Source: Tillandsia leiboldiana
Lineage: Eukaryota > Streptophyta > Magnoliopsida > Poales > Bromeliaceae
Assembly: GCA_029204045.2 (NCBI GenBank)
Contig: CM055076.1
Span: 16,727,902 to 16,791,901, forward strand
Direction of reading: 5' to 3'
Length of the DNA: 64,000 bases
The notes beneath the pieces are model-generated. The model was given only the letters and a program-made list of their open reading frames with translations, did not search any database and had not been told where the DNA came from. Below are positions 34,001 through 45,411 of the stretch, one piece after another (positions within the stretch are counted from its first letter, which is position 1; each line of letters begins with the position of its first letter). Both the position numbers and the translations under genes were made by a program.

Positions 34001-35316
34001 CAAAAAGTTGCACTTTGGCCCCCTATGGTTTAGCGCATTTTTTATTTTGCCACACCCTATGGTTTTTTTAGTAGTTTCAATTTGCCATCCTATTTTATGT
34101 ATAATTTTTCGGCGAAATGAAACTTAAACCACAAAAAGGCAAAATGAAATTGTTTGAACCAACTGACCATCCCTAGTGCAAGTGGCAAAGAGATTGATGG
34201 TTGATATCCGAGGTTCCAAGTTCGAAGTCTAGTTGCTTCACATTCCAGCTAAATTTATTTTTATAAAAAATGAACAAAGTGGGTAGTACGTTATCTTTCT
34301 CTCTTAATTTTTTTTTTTTTTTGAACCACAGAGTAGCATGGTGCAAACAAGTTAAACCCTACAAGGGCAATTTTAAGTTTACCTTATATTAAAAAGGCAA
34401 TTTATATTTGCATAGCTGTGATTGCCCGAACTTAATATCTTTATATTTTTTCTTTCTGCAGCAGCAAAAACATTTTAAGGCTTTTGAAAGCTTAATCATC
34501 GAACAATGTGAGAAGCTCGAATATCTTCCAACAGAGTTTTTTCAAAAATTCAACGCTCTAAAAGTCCTGAGTATAGAAAAGTGCCCGCAGTTGACAAAAC
34601 GTGAGATCTCAGACATCCAACTGCCCTCTATACTCAATCAACTCACTATTAGGTCATGTGGCGACCTTGAGGGGCCATTGTTGTGGTCAACGAATTTAAC
34701 CACTCTTACTTGTTTGGAATTACGTGATTGTGCAAGTATAGCATCTCTTCCCCCAGCACAAGTGTGTGCACGGTGGACAATGCTTTCCTATTTAGAGATA
34801 AAGAACTGCAAGGAACTGTCATCGTTTGGTGGAATACAAGCTCTCGTATCCCTCCATTCTTTAGAAATTGAAGGGTGTGACAAGTTAATTGAAGTTGCCC
34901 TGCTGCAGCCGCCATTTCCAAATGATGTCAGCCAAAAGAATAATGCAGTGGACTACTTTTGGAAGCTTGGTAAACTATCAATTGACCACCACGCGCTCCT
35001 ACTCATGGAGCCATTGAGGAGTCTCTCCTCCATCAGCCAGTTGAGTCTCATTGTTGCTTCGCAACTCACCACCTTACCTGAGGAATGGCTACTACAAAAT
35101 CACGTTGCCCTCAAACATTTATTTATATGGAATGCATGTTCCCTTCAGTCCCTACCCCATAGCATGACAAAACTGTGCTCCCTCGAGACTTTGTTTGTAT
35201 TTAATGCTGATCTCATCCAATCACTTCCAGATCTGCCTACTTCACTGGATACTCTACTCATCACCAGGTGTCACTCTGTGTTGAAGGAGCAATTTCGAAT
35301 AGAATATAGCCCTTGA
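31086..35316 (+). CDS. CNL disease-resistance protein (CC-NB-ARC-LRR), two exons
   Basis: Exon 1 is 31086-33893 (936 codons) and exon 2 is 34462-35316, with donor AAT|GTAAGT and acceptor TTTCTGCAG, both phase 0; the predicted protein is 1220 aa. It is an Rx-type coiled coil with an EDVID-like AEDVLDELD (about 89-97), then NB-ARC: P-loop GIGGLGKTT (215-223), kinase-2 LLILDDVW (290-297), RNBS-B GSKILLTTR (318-326), GGYPLA (387-392; GLPL is usual), RNBS-D CFRYCSIFPQD (445-455) and MHDLLHD from 517. LRRs run from about 545 to the end. CNLs are ADP/ATP-switch immune receptors acting in the cytoplasm or at membranes. Alternative: a helper or decayed allele. Compared with CNL 1, the last codons are changed by a one-base insertion near 35300, so the tail ends early at TGA 35314-35316; the NB-ARC is unaffected. 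Confidence 0.9.
33911..34381. mobile_element. MITE in the CNL 2 intron, interrupted by a SINE
   Basis: The same TAAACTTCAAATT...AAGTTTA element at the same intron position as in CNL 1. The MITE therefore entered the ancestral intron before the CNL duplication. The SINE is absent from the CNL 1 introns and arrived later. Confidence 0.7.
34162..34319 (+). mobile_element. tRNA-derived SINE (Au-like) with TTTGAACCA target duplication
   Basis: TTTGAACCA occurs at 34153-34161 and 34320-34328. The A-box-like segment is GTGGCAAAGAGATTGATGG and the B-box-like segment GGTTCCAAGTTCGAAGTC. A CAGCTAAATTTATTTTTATA block and a poly(T) end follow, as in plant Au-type SINEs. It is about 160 bp and has no coding capacity. 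Confidence 0.8.
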
Positions 35317-37040
35317 TTTGCCCAAAATTGCCAACATCCTTGATGCGAGGATTTTTTGCATTTCCCCAGGCGATGATGCATATTGTATGTTCACTTTACC
35401 ACCCTTCATCTCGCCCATGCTACTCTATGTAATTAATGAAAATCATTTCGGTGTTAATGAACTACATCTCATTCAATCTTAACAAGGTTATTTCATTTGT
35501 TTCAGGACTACTTAGCCTTTTTTGGACAATGCAAGAGCAGTCGGGTTCGTCTTTAATTAGCATCCTCAAAAGAATTTTTATATTTTGTACTCTTACTTTA
35601 TGGTTTGGATACATAGTAAGGGAATATAGCGCCGCTAATTACCTAGAAAACAAACAATGTAATGAATATAATATATGTAGTATATCAATGGCTTTCTAAA
35701 GTTATATATGACTAGTTGTCCAGTGATGAGTTGGAACATAACAGAGAGAAGTGTGACAAATGCTTTAAAGTTGTTTAAATATCTTGGTGCAGAGTTGTAA
35801 TAGTAATAGTATAAAACTCCTATATATATTTCTCTCAATTTTTTCCAGAATGTGAAACAAGAGTAAAGTTTTGCTGCTTTATGTTCTATTTTGGTAGTGC
35901 AGGAAACATGTAAGGATTAGGACCCCCAATGGGCACTGATCAATCTATTTTTCTTCAGGCATAAAACAAGATTAAAATCATGCTTCTTATTCTCTGGTTT
36001 TTTTTTTTTTTTTTTGTTTTTTGGTGCACGAGTGAAAAAGGCTCATATTGCAGGCTATTGACTTCATTGTAGGAGCAAAACATGGCTAAAATTTTGCTGC
36101 TTATGTTCTTCTATTTTATTAGTACTGAACTCATGAATGATTCCCATACATGATCTATCAATTTATTCACAAGAATATGAAAAAAAAGTCTGATGTCTTA
36201 ATGCATGCTTGTGTTCTTCAGTTTTGCTGGTGCAGGATTAGAGTAAAATTCCATATGTTTTTGTGTGTGTGTGTAGCCAAACTAATTAATGCTTCTATTT
36301 TGTTTCTCCTCGATTTATCTGCATATATTCTAGAGATAATTTAGTGTTTGAATATTCTTGCACAAATAGTAAATCTCATAGCCTGATGAACTTGTTTTGT
36401 TTTTTCTGTTAATTCATGAAGTTGTTAAGCATCTTTGAAGTAGCTAAAAATATCCCTGGTTTAAATATTGCTTTAAAATGTGTTTCAAATTATTTTTCTT
36501 CAGCAGCATGACACTTACACAGATTAAAGTTGGGAACTTGAAACTTCAAATTTTTTTAAACTTTTTTAAGTTTCTAATGCAGGATGGCTCGACATTTTGT
36601 CCGGGGCTTAGACTAGTTCAACTCATCGTAAAAGGAAAATGAGGGATACGCTGCAGCAGGCATCAACCTGCAATCACATTCTGCAATGTCATACTTTTAC
36701 TTTCTTCACAATTTTTAAACAAACTTTAGTTTTATTTCATATTGATTGTACAAAAAAAACTAAAGTATTATTGCTTATGTTCTATTTTTTGTGGTGCGAG
36801 AACGAATTAAAAACTCTATCGATTTCTCTATAGGAATGTAACAAGATTAAAATAAATTGCTTATGTATTTTTGTTTTCTTTTTGTTCTCGGTGATGTATG
36901 AATTAAAAAGCCTCCTATTATATAGTGTATTGATTTCTGTTAGATGTGCCTTGAAATTGAAAATCGTGATTTTATGTTTTTGATATGCCAACGGCTTTGC
37001 GGTGCGACGACAAATTTTGAAAAATATTTTGGAAAAGAAA
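35317..37040 (+). other. 3' flank of CNL 2
   Basis: Includes the TTTCAGGACTACTTAGCC block shared with CNL 1, then sequence shared with 21690-22620 and 23105-23850. Several phrases of the form CTTGGTGCAGGATTAGAG repeat within it (35785, 36228), showing older internal duplications. There are short open frames only and none has a recognisable product. Confidence 0.55.
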
Positions 37041-37619
37041 ATTGGATGTCTGTGGTGAAAGCACAGGGATCTGATCATTTAAGAGAAACCCGTTAAGAAT
37101 ATTTATTCTCTTTTTTTTTGCTCTAATTAGATCGAGTGATTGTACGAAGAACAGTTTGTATTTCCTTTTTCATATAGTGAAATCCTCCACCTTCGTCTGT
37201 GATTTTTTTCCTGCAAAATTTTTTTCACATAAATTTATATATTTTTATTTTGTTGTGCATTTGATATTTGCTTTTGTGTGGTGATCGTCTTTGATTTTGT
37301 TTTCGTTTGTACGCTTGACTTAACAATTTCATTCTTATTACGAAGTATGGTTAAAATTTTACTGTTTTGTGTACACTCCTATTTTTCTTGGTGCAGGATC
37401 GGAATAAGACTAATACAGATTATATATATATATATATATATATATGAGTACGGTTATTGTGATTGTATAAGCACAAAGCAATTGGTATATATATGAGTAC
37501 GGTTATTGTGATTGTATAAGCACAAAACAATTGATGCTTGTAAGTTTTTTTCATTAGATTTATTTTTTTGACTAATTTCATCGCGTAGAGTATGCATTCA
37601 TAATTTTACTATTTTGCAG

Positions 37620-37689
<70 letters not shown>

Positions 37690-38767
37690 TTTTTTTTCAT
37701 AGATATATATCTAGAGAGCATTAATGGATAGTGAATGTGGGGAGGGCGAGAGAAGCTTCTGGAACTCTCTCGCCCTACAGATTCACCGAAGGTATTAATT
37801 TATTATTTATTTATTATTTATTTCTTTCACAAATTCCTTCACATTTTTACAAAGATTTTAATAATTATAATGAATTATCTGGTTTTACCAAGTTTAATTT
37901 TGGCCTCAATTCAAGCTTTTTTGGGTCAAATTGAAATAAAGTTAGTGAGCTATTTTTGCATCAAATTAGAATTTGTAGATCGAATTGCAATTTATAAAAT
38001 GTTGGTGGGTTTTAAGATTACATTTGAAGCAACTGGATGGTATTTGAAATCTTTTGAAATTTATTATTTTCTTTTTTAAAAAAAATATTTCCATTGATTA
38101 ATAGATGTATTTCACTAATTCAGAAGCTTATTTATCATACCAAAAATTTTTTGCTTTAAAATCTTGATATATTCTGAATTATGCTCACAGTGAACAAAAT
38201 TTTGATTCTCCTGATCAAAAATCAAATTATATTTTGTACTTTGCAAAATTGATCGGATCATTTTGAACCTATGTATCACGGACACTTCTGTAAGCGTCGT
38301 GTGTCCGTGTCGGACTCGTATCCGATGTGGATACTTTTTGGACAAACGTTCAATATTGATCCATACCGCATACAATTAAAAAAAGTATATATATTTTTTA
38401 TTTTATTTTTTTATCATACATAATATAAGGTAATAAATTTTTTAACTTTTGGATAATATAAATAAATTATGTAGTGGAGAATTTTTTTAAAAAATATATG
38501 AACAATCAATAAAATATTTTTTAAAAAAATTTTCGTATGAGAAATATAATAATATTTTACCATAATTTATATTTTATATATAATAAATATATATTATTAT
38601 ATTAATAATATTATATTTTATTATTTGTATTCATATTGTGTCCGTGTTCTAATGTTTTAAAAGTTGCTGAGTCGCCGTATTCTTGTCCTAATTTTTTAAA
38701 AGTTGCTGAGTCGCCGTATCCGAGTTGTATCGTGTTTCGTGTACCGCACGTTGCAGTGTCCATGACT
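37041..38767. other. AT-rich intergenic DNA with (TA)n microsatellites
   Basis: TA runs lie at about 37421-37446 and 37621-37686. A 60-bp direct repeat (ATATATGAGTACGGTTATTG) occurs at about 37440-37530. Near 38275-38350 and 38640-38760, CGTGTCCGTG and CTGAGTCGCCGTAT phrases (the latter duplicated at 38668 and 38707) suggest a decayed transposable element I cannot name. No credible gene. Confidence 0.5.
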
Positions 38768-39590
38768 TGGGTGCGTTTGGAAGCGGGATAAGTTGGAATT
38801 GGCTAAACCGGGGATAAGTATAAAGTACGGAACTAGAGCTAAAACGCGTTTGGGATGGTTCCAGGGATAAGAGAATTTGTGTTTGGTTTAATAATGAGGA
38901 ATAGGAGGGATAAAGAGGATAAGATGGGTAAATTACCTTTTTACCCTCAAAACTTAATATGTGATAAAAATTGTTAAAAAACGAATTAGTTCGTTTTAAT
39001 TAATGGATTAATGATTTAAAAAAATAAAATTAAAATTATAATCATAATTAAAATGTATTATTTAAAAATAATACATTTAATTTAATAATTAATTTTTTCA
39101 ACTTAAAATTTAAATTTAAAATATAAAATTTCAACATTTTAATTTTAAGATTTAAAATTTTATAATATTTATTTTAAATAATAAATTTTATAATATTTAT
39201 TTTAAATAATAAATTTAAAATTTTATAATATTAATTTGTGATGATGAGAGTGTATTGGAAAGAGAGAAAGGAGGTGAGATGAAGGAAAAGAGAGAGAGGA
39301 GAGAGGGATTTGTGATGATGAGAGTGTATTGGGAAGAGAGAAAGGAGGGAAGAGGAGAGAGAGTGAGCAGAGAGTTTTTATTAAAATAATATGTTGGGAT
39401 GAGATAAAGTAGATAAGAAGGGTAATATGGTAAAAATTTTTATAGTAAAATAATAGGATGGGATTTGTTATACCAGCTATTCTCCTTGTTCTGGGTTAAG
39501 CAATACCAGATGGTTCCTGAAGCGTTTGGGAGAATAAGGGGGATAAACCCGCTATTCCCGGTTCTATACCGCAACCAAACGGCCCCTTAG
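38768..39590. mobile_element. Non-autonomous DNA transposon with GGTGCGTTTGG / CCAAACGGCCCC ends
   Basis: The left end reads GGGTGCGTTTGGAAGCGGG and the right end CGGTTCTATACCGCAACCAAACGGCCCC, an imperfect inverted pair of a type common in plant genomes. The interior is AT-rich with a duplicated GTGATGATGAGAGTGTATTG block (39238 and 39311). I could not identify a clear target duplication, so the superfamily is open. Confidence 0.5.
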
Positions 39591-40179
39591 TTTTTAACCC
39601 TCAGAGAACGTAGTTCTAGTAACTGTTAATTTCGCAGAGCTTTTGATATATCGACTGCTCCTGCGGAATTTCAGTTTGCATTTTTTTTTTTTATTCTATG
39701 TGTGATTTTCAGCGTAATTTGGATTCATTTACTAATACTGTCGGATGTAAATTAAGTAATGATATTGTTTTAAGAAATGCTGAAACTGAAATCGGAAGCT
39801 AACATGATTTTACATTGAATTTTTGAAATCGAACAATCAAAATAAAATTTTTAAGACCATTGACCATTTGCTAGTCGGATTCGTCTACTGCCAATTTTTA
39901 AGACCATTGACCAAAATAAAATGATACGACTGAATCATTTGAAGTAAGAGATGCTAAATCATTCATGGATTAGATTCAGAAGAGAGGGCTCACTCAGTAT
40001 GCGGATAAGCGGTTGGTTGTGTTAGCGACTAGCTAGTGGACAGTCTGACTAGATAGAAATAACACAATCTTCAATCAGAGTAGCTCGGACCCTTTACGTG
40101 CAGTTGAAAGAATTAGATACACGGTAGAGTGCAGGAGGCTAACATCATTTCTTTTTTTTGTCGCCTTTCTTCGTTCGAG

Positions 40180-40250
40180 GCCTGGTTGCTTCACTGTTGT
40201 AGCTAAATTTAGTTACTTATTGAATGAAGAGGGTACGTAGCCTCTCAAAA
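40180..40250 (+). mobile_element. 3' remnant of a SINE of the Au-like family
   Basis: GTTCGAGGCCTGGTTGCTTC, followed by GTAGCTAAATTTAG and GAGGGTACGTAGCCTCTC, matches the B box and tail of the SINE at 34162. The 5' half (40105-40180) is badly eroded or absent. Confidence 0.5.
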
Positions 40251-40287
40251 AAAAATTTGTCACTGTTGCTTTGTACATGTTTTTAAG

Positions 40288-40456
40288 GAATGCTACTCAT
40301 ACACCTCATTTTGAAGTGTATGATATATATCCCATCCATCCAAGGGTGGAGCTTTCTTTACTAGTCACTTCGATGTGACCAGTAAAATTCATTCCATCCT
40401 TGAATGGATGGGGTGTAAGATGTACACCCCTTTAGGGGTGTACAAAAAGCATTTTC
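40288..40456. mobile_element. Fold-back MITE
   Basis: AATGCTACTCATACACCTCA at the left and TGTACAAAAAGCATT at the right are the ends of a long imperfect inverted repeat. It includes CCATCCATCCAAGG versus CCTTGAATGGATGG. About 170 bp, with no coding capacity. Confidence 0.6.
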
Positions 40457-40529
40457 CTGTTTTTAATGTTAATTGAGTGTAGCAACTATAAACCATGAGG
40501 GACTAATTGTAGTACAACTTACACAGGGA

Positions 40530-42018
40530 TCTTAGGAGTGATGACATCTCGATAAAGATAACGCATTGTGGGGTTTGTTATGCCGAAATTGTCTGGCCAA
40601 GGAACCAACATGGTGATGCACTGTACCCAATGGTGCCTTGGGTATGTTCTTCGAATTCATAGTATTGTATATATATTACCTAGCTACAGTTGTAAAACTA
40701 GTTATTGATCTTTCTTGTAGCAGTATCTTTGTTTGAAGTTCCAAAATAGATTATCAAATTCAATACGATCGCGTATTTGTTGCTTACAAGTTTGATATCT
40801 CTCTAGGAACGAAATCGTAGGACTTGTCCAAGAGGTCGGTTCCGATGTTGAACGCTTCAAAGTTGGTGATTATGTGGGAGTCGGGACTTTCGTTGACTCG
40901 TGCAGAGAATGCGAGTATTGTAATGATTTTTGAGAGATCTATTGTGTGAGACGCGCGACATTTACTTATAATGAGTAGTAATCAAAAGTTGAAGTTTGTA
41001 AACAATCTTTAACCTCTCTGGGATGATGCTATTCATCTTCTATTTGTCATTTATTTTTTAGAACTAATTGTTCTATCTATGTACTACACAAATTTGCAAC
41101 ATTTTTGCAGCGATTTTCCACATAATTTGTAACCATAACTACATAAGTTCGTAGCATCTGTTTGCAAACATTTTGATAATGTGCTCTTTTGTGTCCTGTT
41201 ACAGGTTTGTTTACAAGATACCTGATGGGTACCCATTGGACAAGGCAGCACCATTGTTGTGCGCGGGAATTACAGTGTACGCACCAATGATGCGCCATAA
41301 AATGAACCAACCGGGCAAATCTCTTGGGGTGATCGGGCTCGGTGGGTTGGGTCATATGGCCGTGAAGTTTGGAAAAGCTTTTGGATTGAACGTAACCGTT
41401 ATTAGTACGAGTGACTCTAAGCGCAAAGAAGCCATCAAAGTTCTCAAAGCAGATAAATTTGTGATATCATCAGATAAACAGAAGATGGAGGTGATTTTTC
41501 TCTTATATATATGCTTAGAATTAAACTCTGATCTTTTCGCCATATCGAATTTCATGCTGAGCTGAGCTAAAGCAGTACAATGTGATCACCTCGATACTCG
41601 TTTGCATTCATTAGTTTCTCTTCTTTTATTATCTAGGAGAAAAATTCTTCACAGTTTTTTCGGTTTACTCAATGATTTTGTTGCAATAACTGGAAGTTTG
41701 TATGAAAAATAGTTTGATTCTGCAAGCTTCTAATTACTTTATTAATTTGCAGTCTCTGACAAAGTCCTTGGACTTCATTATCCATTTGGTACTTCATTTT
41801 CTTTCCCTTTCATAATTATAAGATAATAATATCTCAAAAATCATCCTAAACTCGGTGTACACGCAAATACTGTTTAATTTTTCTTCTGTGCAGCAAATAA
41901 AGTGTACCTGGAAATTGAGCTCATCGATATCGACTACATCAATGAGGCTCTTGATAGGCTTACTAAGAGCGACGTCAAGTATCGTTTCGTGATCGACATT
42001 GTGAATTCTCTTAAGTGA
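40530..42018 (+). pseudogene. Cinnamyl/mannitol alcohol dehydrogenase (CAD family) pseudogene
   Basis: Exon-like pieces are: 40530-40641 (a CGVCYAE segment, where active enzymes have CGVCH, so the conserved His is lost); 40809-about 40980 (NEIVGLVQEVGSDVERFKVG and the structural-zinc region CRECEYC, then a frameshift with an in-frame TGA after NDF); 41205-41490 (GYPLDKAAPLLCAGITVY and the NADP-binding GLGGLGHMAVK); 41753-about 41788 (SLDFII); and 41894-42018 (ALDRLTKSDVKYRFVIDI, stop 42016-42018). Splice-like AG and GT borders are kept. Most of the C-terminal catalytic part between SLDFII and the last exon is missing. The family are zinc NADP(H) dehydrogenases acting on cinnamaldehydes or mannitol; this copy cannot be active. 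Confidence 0.85.
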
Positions 42019-42969
42019 TGGTTCTTAATTTTCTACATGTACCACAACATATAGTTGATTATGTGTGCTTGGAGTGAAGAGAGTGTTACTGTTCTTGCTG
42101 ATACATGGAAAACTAGCATACCTCTGGAATAAAAGTTTTGTTGTCTTTTTGGTGAACTTGGTCAAATTTGTGTTTGAATGATCTTTGTTTTTTGTTATGC
42201 TATGTTCAAATGTATTAGTTGATTAGTTTGGAAGCCAAAATTCGTATTTCTTGATCTTCGCGAATGGCCTTCGCTCCCGAAGCACTTGCAATACTTGTTA
42301 GAAATGTTCTTTGTACTCTATGTCACTTCGGGAGTAGACCAAAATATCGTCAATGAAGTTGAAAGGCGCGATTCATTAAATCCGTGAATACCGTCGGGGC
42401 ATTGGTGAACTCAAACAGCATTATGGTAAGTTCATAGTGATTGTAACGTGTCCTGAAAGTTATTGTTTTAAATTTTTTTCTATTCGTAAGATATATATAT
42501 ACAATTTTAATACCCCCTAATTTTTATCAAGAACTGCTTTTCCTTCTTTTTAAAATTGAATGAGATGTAGTTCATTCTAAATAAAAGGACATCAATCAAA
42601 CAGTTTGTTGGTTGTAGAATACAATTCAAATAAAAAACAAAGATCAAGGGCCATTTCAAAATAGATTAAAGTTCAGAAGGTGTCTATACATTTTAACTTT
42701 TTTTTTAAAAAAAAATTATTAATCACAAAGTGAAAGGATATAGTTGGTGACTGCTATTTTTTATTTATTATTATCTTTTAAACTGTTTGGGTTAGAACTA
42801 CTTCAAAACAAATAAATCAAACGATCTCTTCGACATGTTATCTGATCGTGACAGTAAATTTTTTTTTTATTTGGTCGCTAAACATCATCATAATTTTTCT
42901 TTATAAAACTAAATGAGCAATGCTCTAGTCTTACAAGTAACAACCCTTAAAGAGATGTAACGCTAGTCC

Positions 42970-43006
<37 letters not shown>

Positions 43007-43777
43007 GAGTAATAATAGCCCAGCAACCCTTAAAGAGTTGTAATCTTACAACTTCCACCATTCCACCATCCAATGTTCAAGTTTTTTCAACTTGTCCCAT
43101 TTTCTTTTTTTCTTTTAACTAAGAACAAAAAAAAGGTGGAGTAAACCCTTGGCACTTGGATTGGGGACTAAGCATTTTTATTTTTTTTATTTAATTTACA
43201 CCCGTCAACATACAAATCATTTGATTTATATTTTTTCATTAATAATTTTAAAAATTATGCTAGAATAAGGGCCTATGAGAATGCATGTGATTAAAAATTT
43301 CTCTAATAAAAAAGAAGAAAGGAGAATTACTCCACTCTTGCTTAATTTTTTCTGGCCTTTTTCTAATCGTAGGACATGTACTACAATTTTAATACCCTTT
43401 CATTTTTATCAAGAACTGCTTTTCTTCTTTTTGATTAGAGTAATTCTTAATCATGTGCATCTCTCCTGCGTGTTTTATTTTAACATAATTCTCAAAATTT
43501 ACTAATAGTTGATAGGTGCCACTAAAAATAAAAAAGAAAAAGATTAGGGTGTCATTTCAAAATAGATTAAATTTTAGGGAGTGTCTATAAATTTTAAATT
43601 TTTTTATTAACCATGGTAAGTTAAAAGTTAAGAAACGAAGCCCTAACAATCACATAAGTGAAAAGGAATAGTTGGTGACTTTTATTTTTTAGTGGCGCAT
43701 GGCAAGTCAAAGTTCTGAATTTTTTTTTATTTATTTATCTTCAAAACTGCTTGGATTAGAACCGCTACAAAATAAAT
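42019..43777. other. AT-rich intergenic region with homopolymer runs and repeated blocks
   Basis: A block at about 42840-43110 (CTGATCGTGACAGTAAAT ... TTGGTCGCTAAACATCATC) recurs at 43985-44060, 45118-45420 and 46160-46450. Poly(T) lies at about 42977-43003. No credible gene. Confidence 0.5.
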
Positions 43778-43951
43778 TTTTTTTTTTTTTTTAAGAGAAT
43801 GGTAGCATATTATCCGCTTCGTTTATTTTAAAATAAACTTAGCTGAAAATATAAAGCAATTAGATTTCAAGCAATTAGATTTCAAACTCGGGACCTCGAG
43901 TATCAACTATCAAACCTTTTGCCACTTGCACTAAAGCCTTTCGATTGCTTT
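43778..43951 (-). mobile_element. SINE (Au-like), minus orientation, AAAATAAAT target duplication
   Basis: AAAATAAAT at 43769-43777 and 43952-43960. On the minus strand it reads AGTGCAAGTGGCAAAAGG, a B-box-like GTCCCGAGTTTGAAATC, CAGCTAAGTTTATTTT and a poly(T) end, matching the SINE at 34162. A GCAATTAGATTTCAA repeat inside is a local tandem duplication. Confidence 0.75.
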
Positions 43952-44355
43952 AAAATAAATTAATCGAACAATCTCTTTGGCATAGTATCTGATCGTGATA
44001 GTAAATATTTTTTTATTTGGTTTCTTAACACCATCATATATAATTTTCTTTTATAAAAAATAAATTATTGAAAATGATCCAATACAATACACTCGAGATC
44101 TGTGTAATCAAAATTATAATTTTTTATGAGATTTTACATGTTGTTTGGTATTTATTTTTTGTTTTCTCTAATTTTTCAAATATATATATTTTTTTAGTTA
44201 TATGATGCAACTTTTAACCTTTTAAAAAAACACTATAAATCTATTAAAAAAGCTGGCCAATAAGAATAGAAAGGGCGGAAAAAAATGTACATCATACAGT
44301 TTACCCATCTAATAAAAATCTGTTCGGATCTTGAAAAAGAAGATCCGAAACCCAA

Positions 44356-44393
<38 letters not shown>

Positions 44394-44469
44394 CTTGGGT
44401 GGATACAGGGGCATACGGAAAGGAAGGGGGGAAGGTGATTGTAGCTGGGAGAGATGAAAAAAAAGGGGA

Positions 44470-45372
44470 ATTAGGGTAACTTTTAGTCGCCGTTTGGATC
44501 GAGAATAAGTTATATTTGTCTCCTAACCCTCTTTTTTATAAAATTATGATTTTATTCTTGAAATTTAAATTTTTTAATTTGAATGTTCAAATTTGTAGAT
44601 TTAATTTTTTGAATCCTCAAAATGTGTGCCAATAGCTGAAATGCCCAACAACGACTATTTTTATAGATTTCAGCGCGTAAACACCGCAACTTATACTGAA
44701 ATCCTCGTAAATTAATTTTTCAGTTTGATTTTCGTACGAAACTTGCATTTTCAGGAGATTCAGATATCGGATTTAAGATCCGATCATACCACCGTTTTCA
44801 GCTTGACGACGTCGTAAGACTGACGATATTCTTTTGTTGAGATCTAGTCTCATTAATCACGTTATCTGTAAAAATTGTACTTTTACACTTCTTTTGATAA
44901 TTTAGATTCGCCGAACTGAAAATTGGATAACACCACATCGTTTAGCTCGACGAGACTGATCAAGTGGTGTTTTTTACTTCGTCCAAATTGGGTCCCATTA
45001 GGTCAGGCTAGGCTAATTAATTGGAAATTCAAATTTTCAAATTTTAAAAAATCTAGAAAAAATTATATTTTAAATTTTTTAGATTTAAAATTTGTTGAGT
45101 ATTACAAACCACCTCTTTGACATGTTATCTTACCGTAATAACAGTCTTTTTTTTTTTTTATTTGGTTGCTAAACGTCATCATAATTATATTTTTTTTTTT
45201 ATAAAACTTAATGAGCAATGCTGGTCTTACAACTCTAATTAAAGAATTATAATGCTAATCTTACGTTTGCATTCTTTTATTATTTTTTTATGAGAAATAA
45301 TAGCCCTACAACCTTTCAAGAGTTGTAATATTTAGACTTCCACCGTCCGATGTCCACGTTTTCCCAACTAGT

Positions 45373-45411
<39 letters not shown>

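Larger units (their letters stand above)
33894..34461 (+). other. Intron of CNL 2 carrying a MITE and a SINE
   Basis: A 568-bp intron with consensus GTAAGT donor. The last 54 bases before exon 2 are open in the exon's frame, as they are in all three CNL 1 introns. Confidence 0.85.

Noticed and set aside
38270..38760. Possible named MITE based on CGTGTCCGTG phrases
   Set aside because: The phrases look familiar from plant repeats, but I could not define ends or target duplication, so I only note it within the intergenic entry.
44285..44479. 64-codon frame over a (CT)n run
   Set aside because: The central Leu-Ser repeat is a microsatellite translation, not a protein feature.
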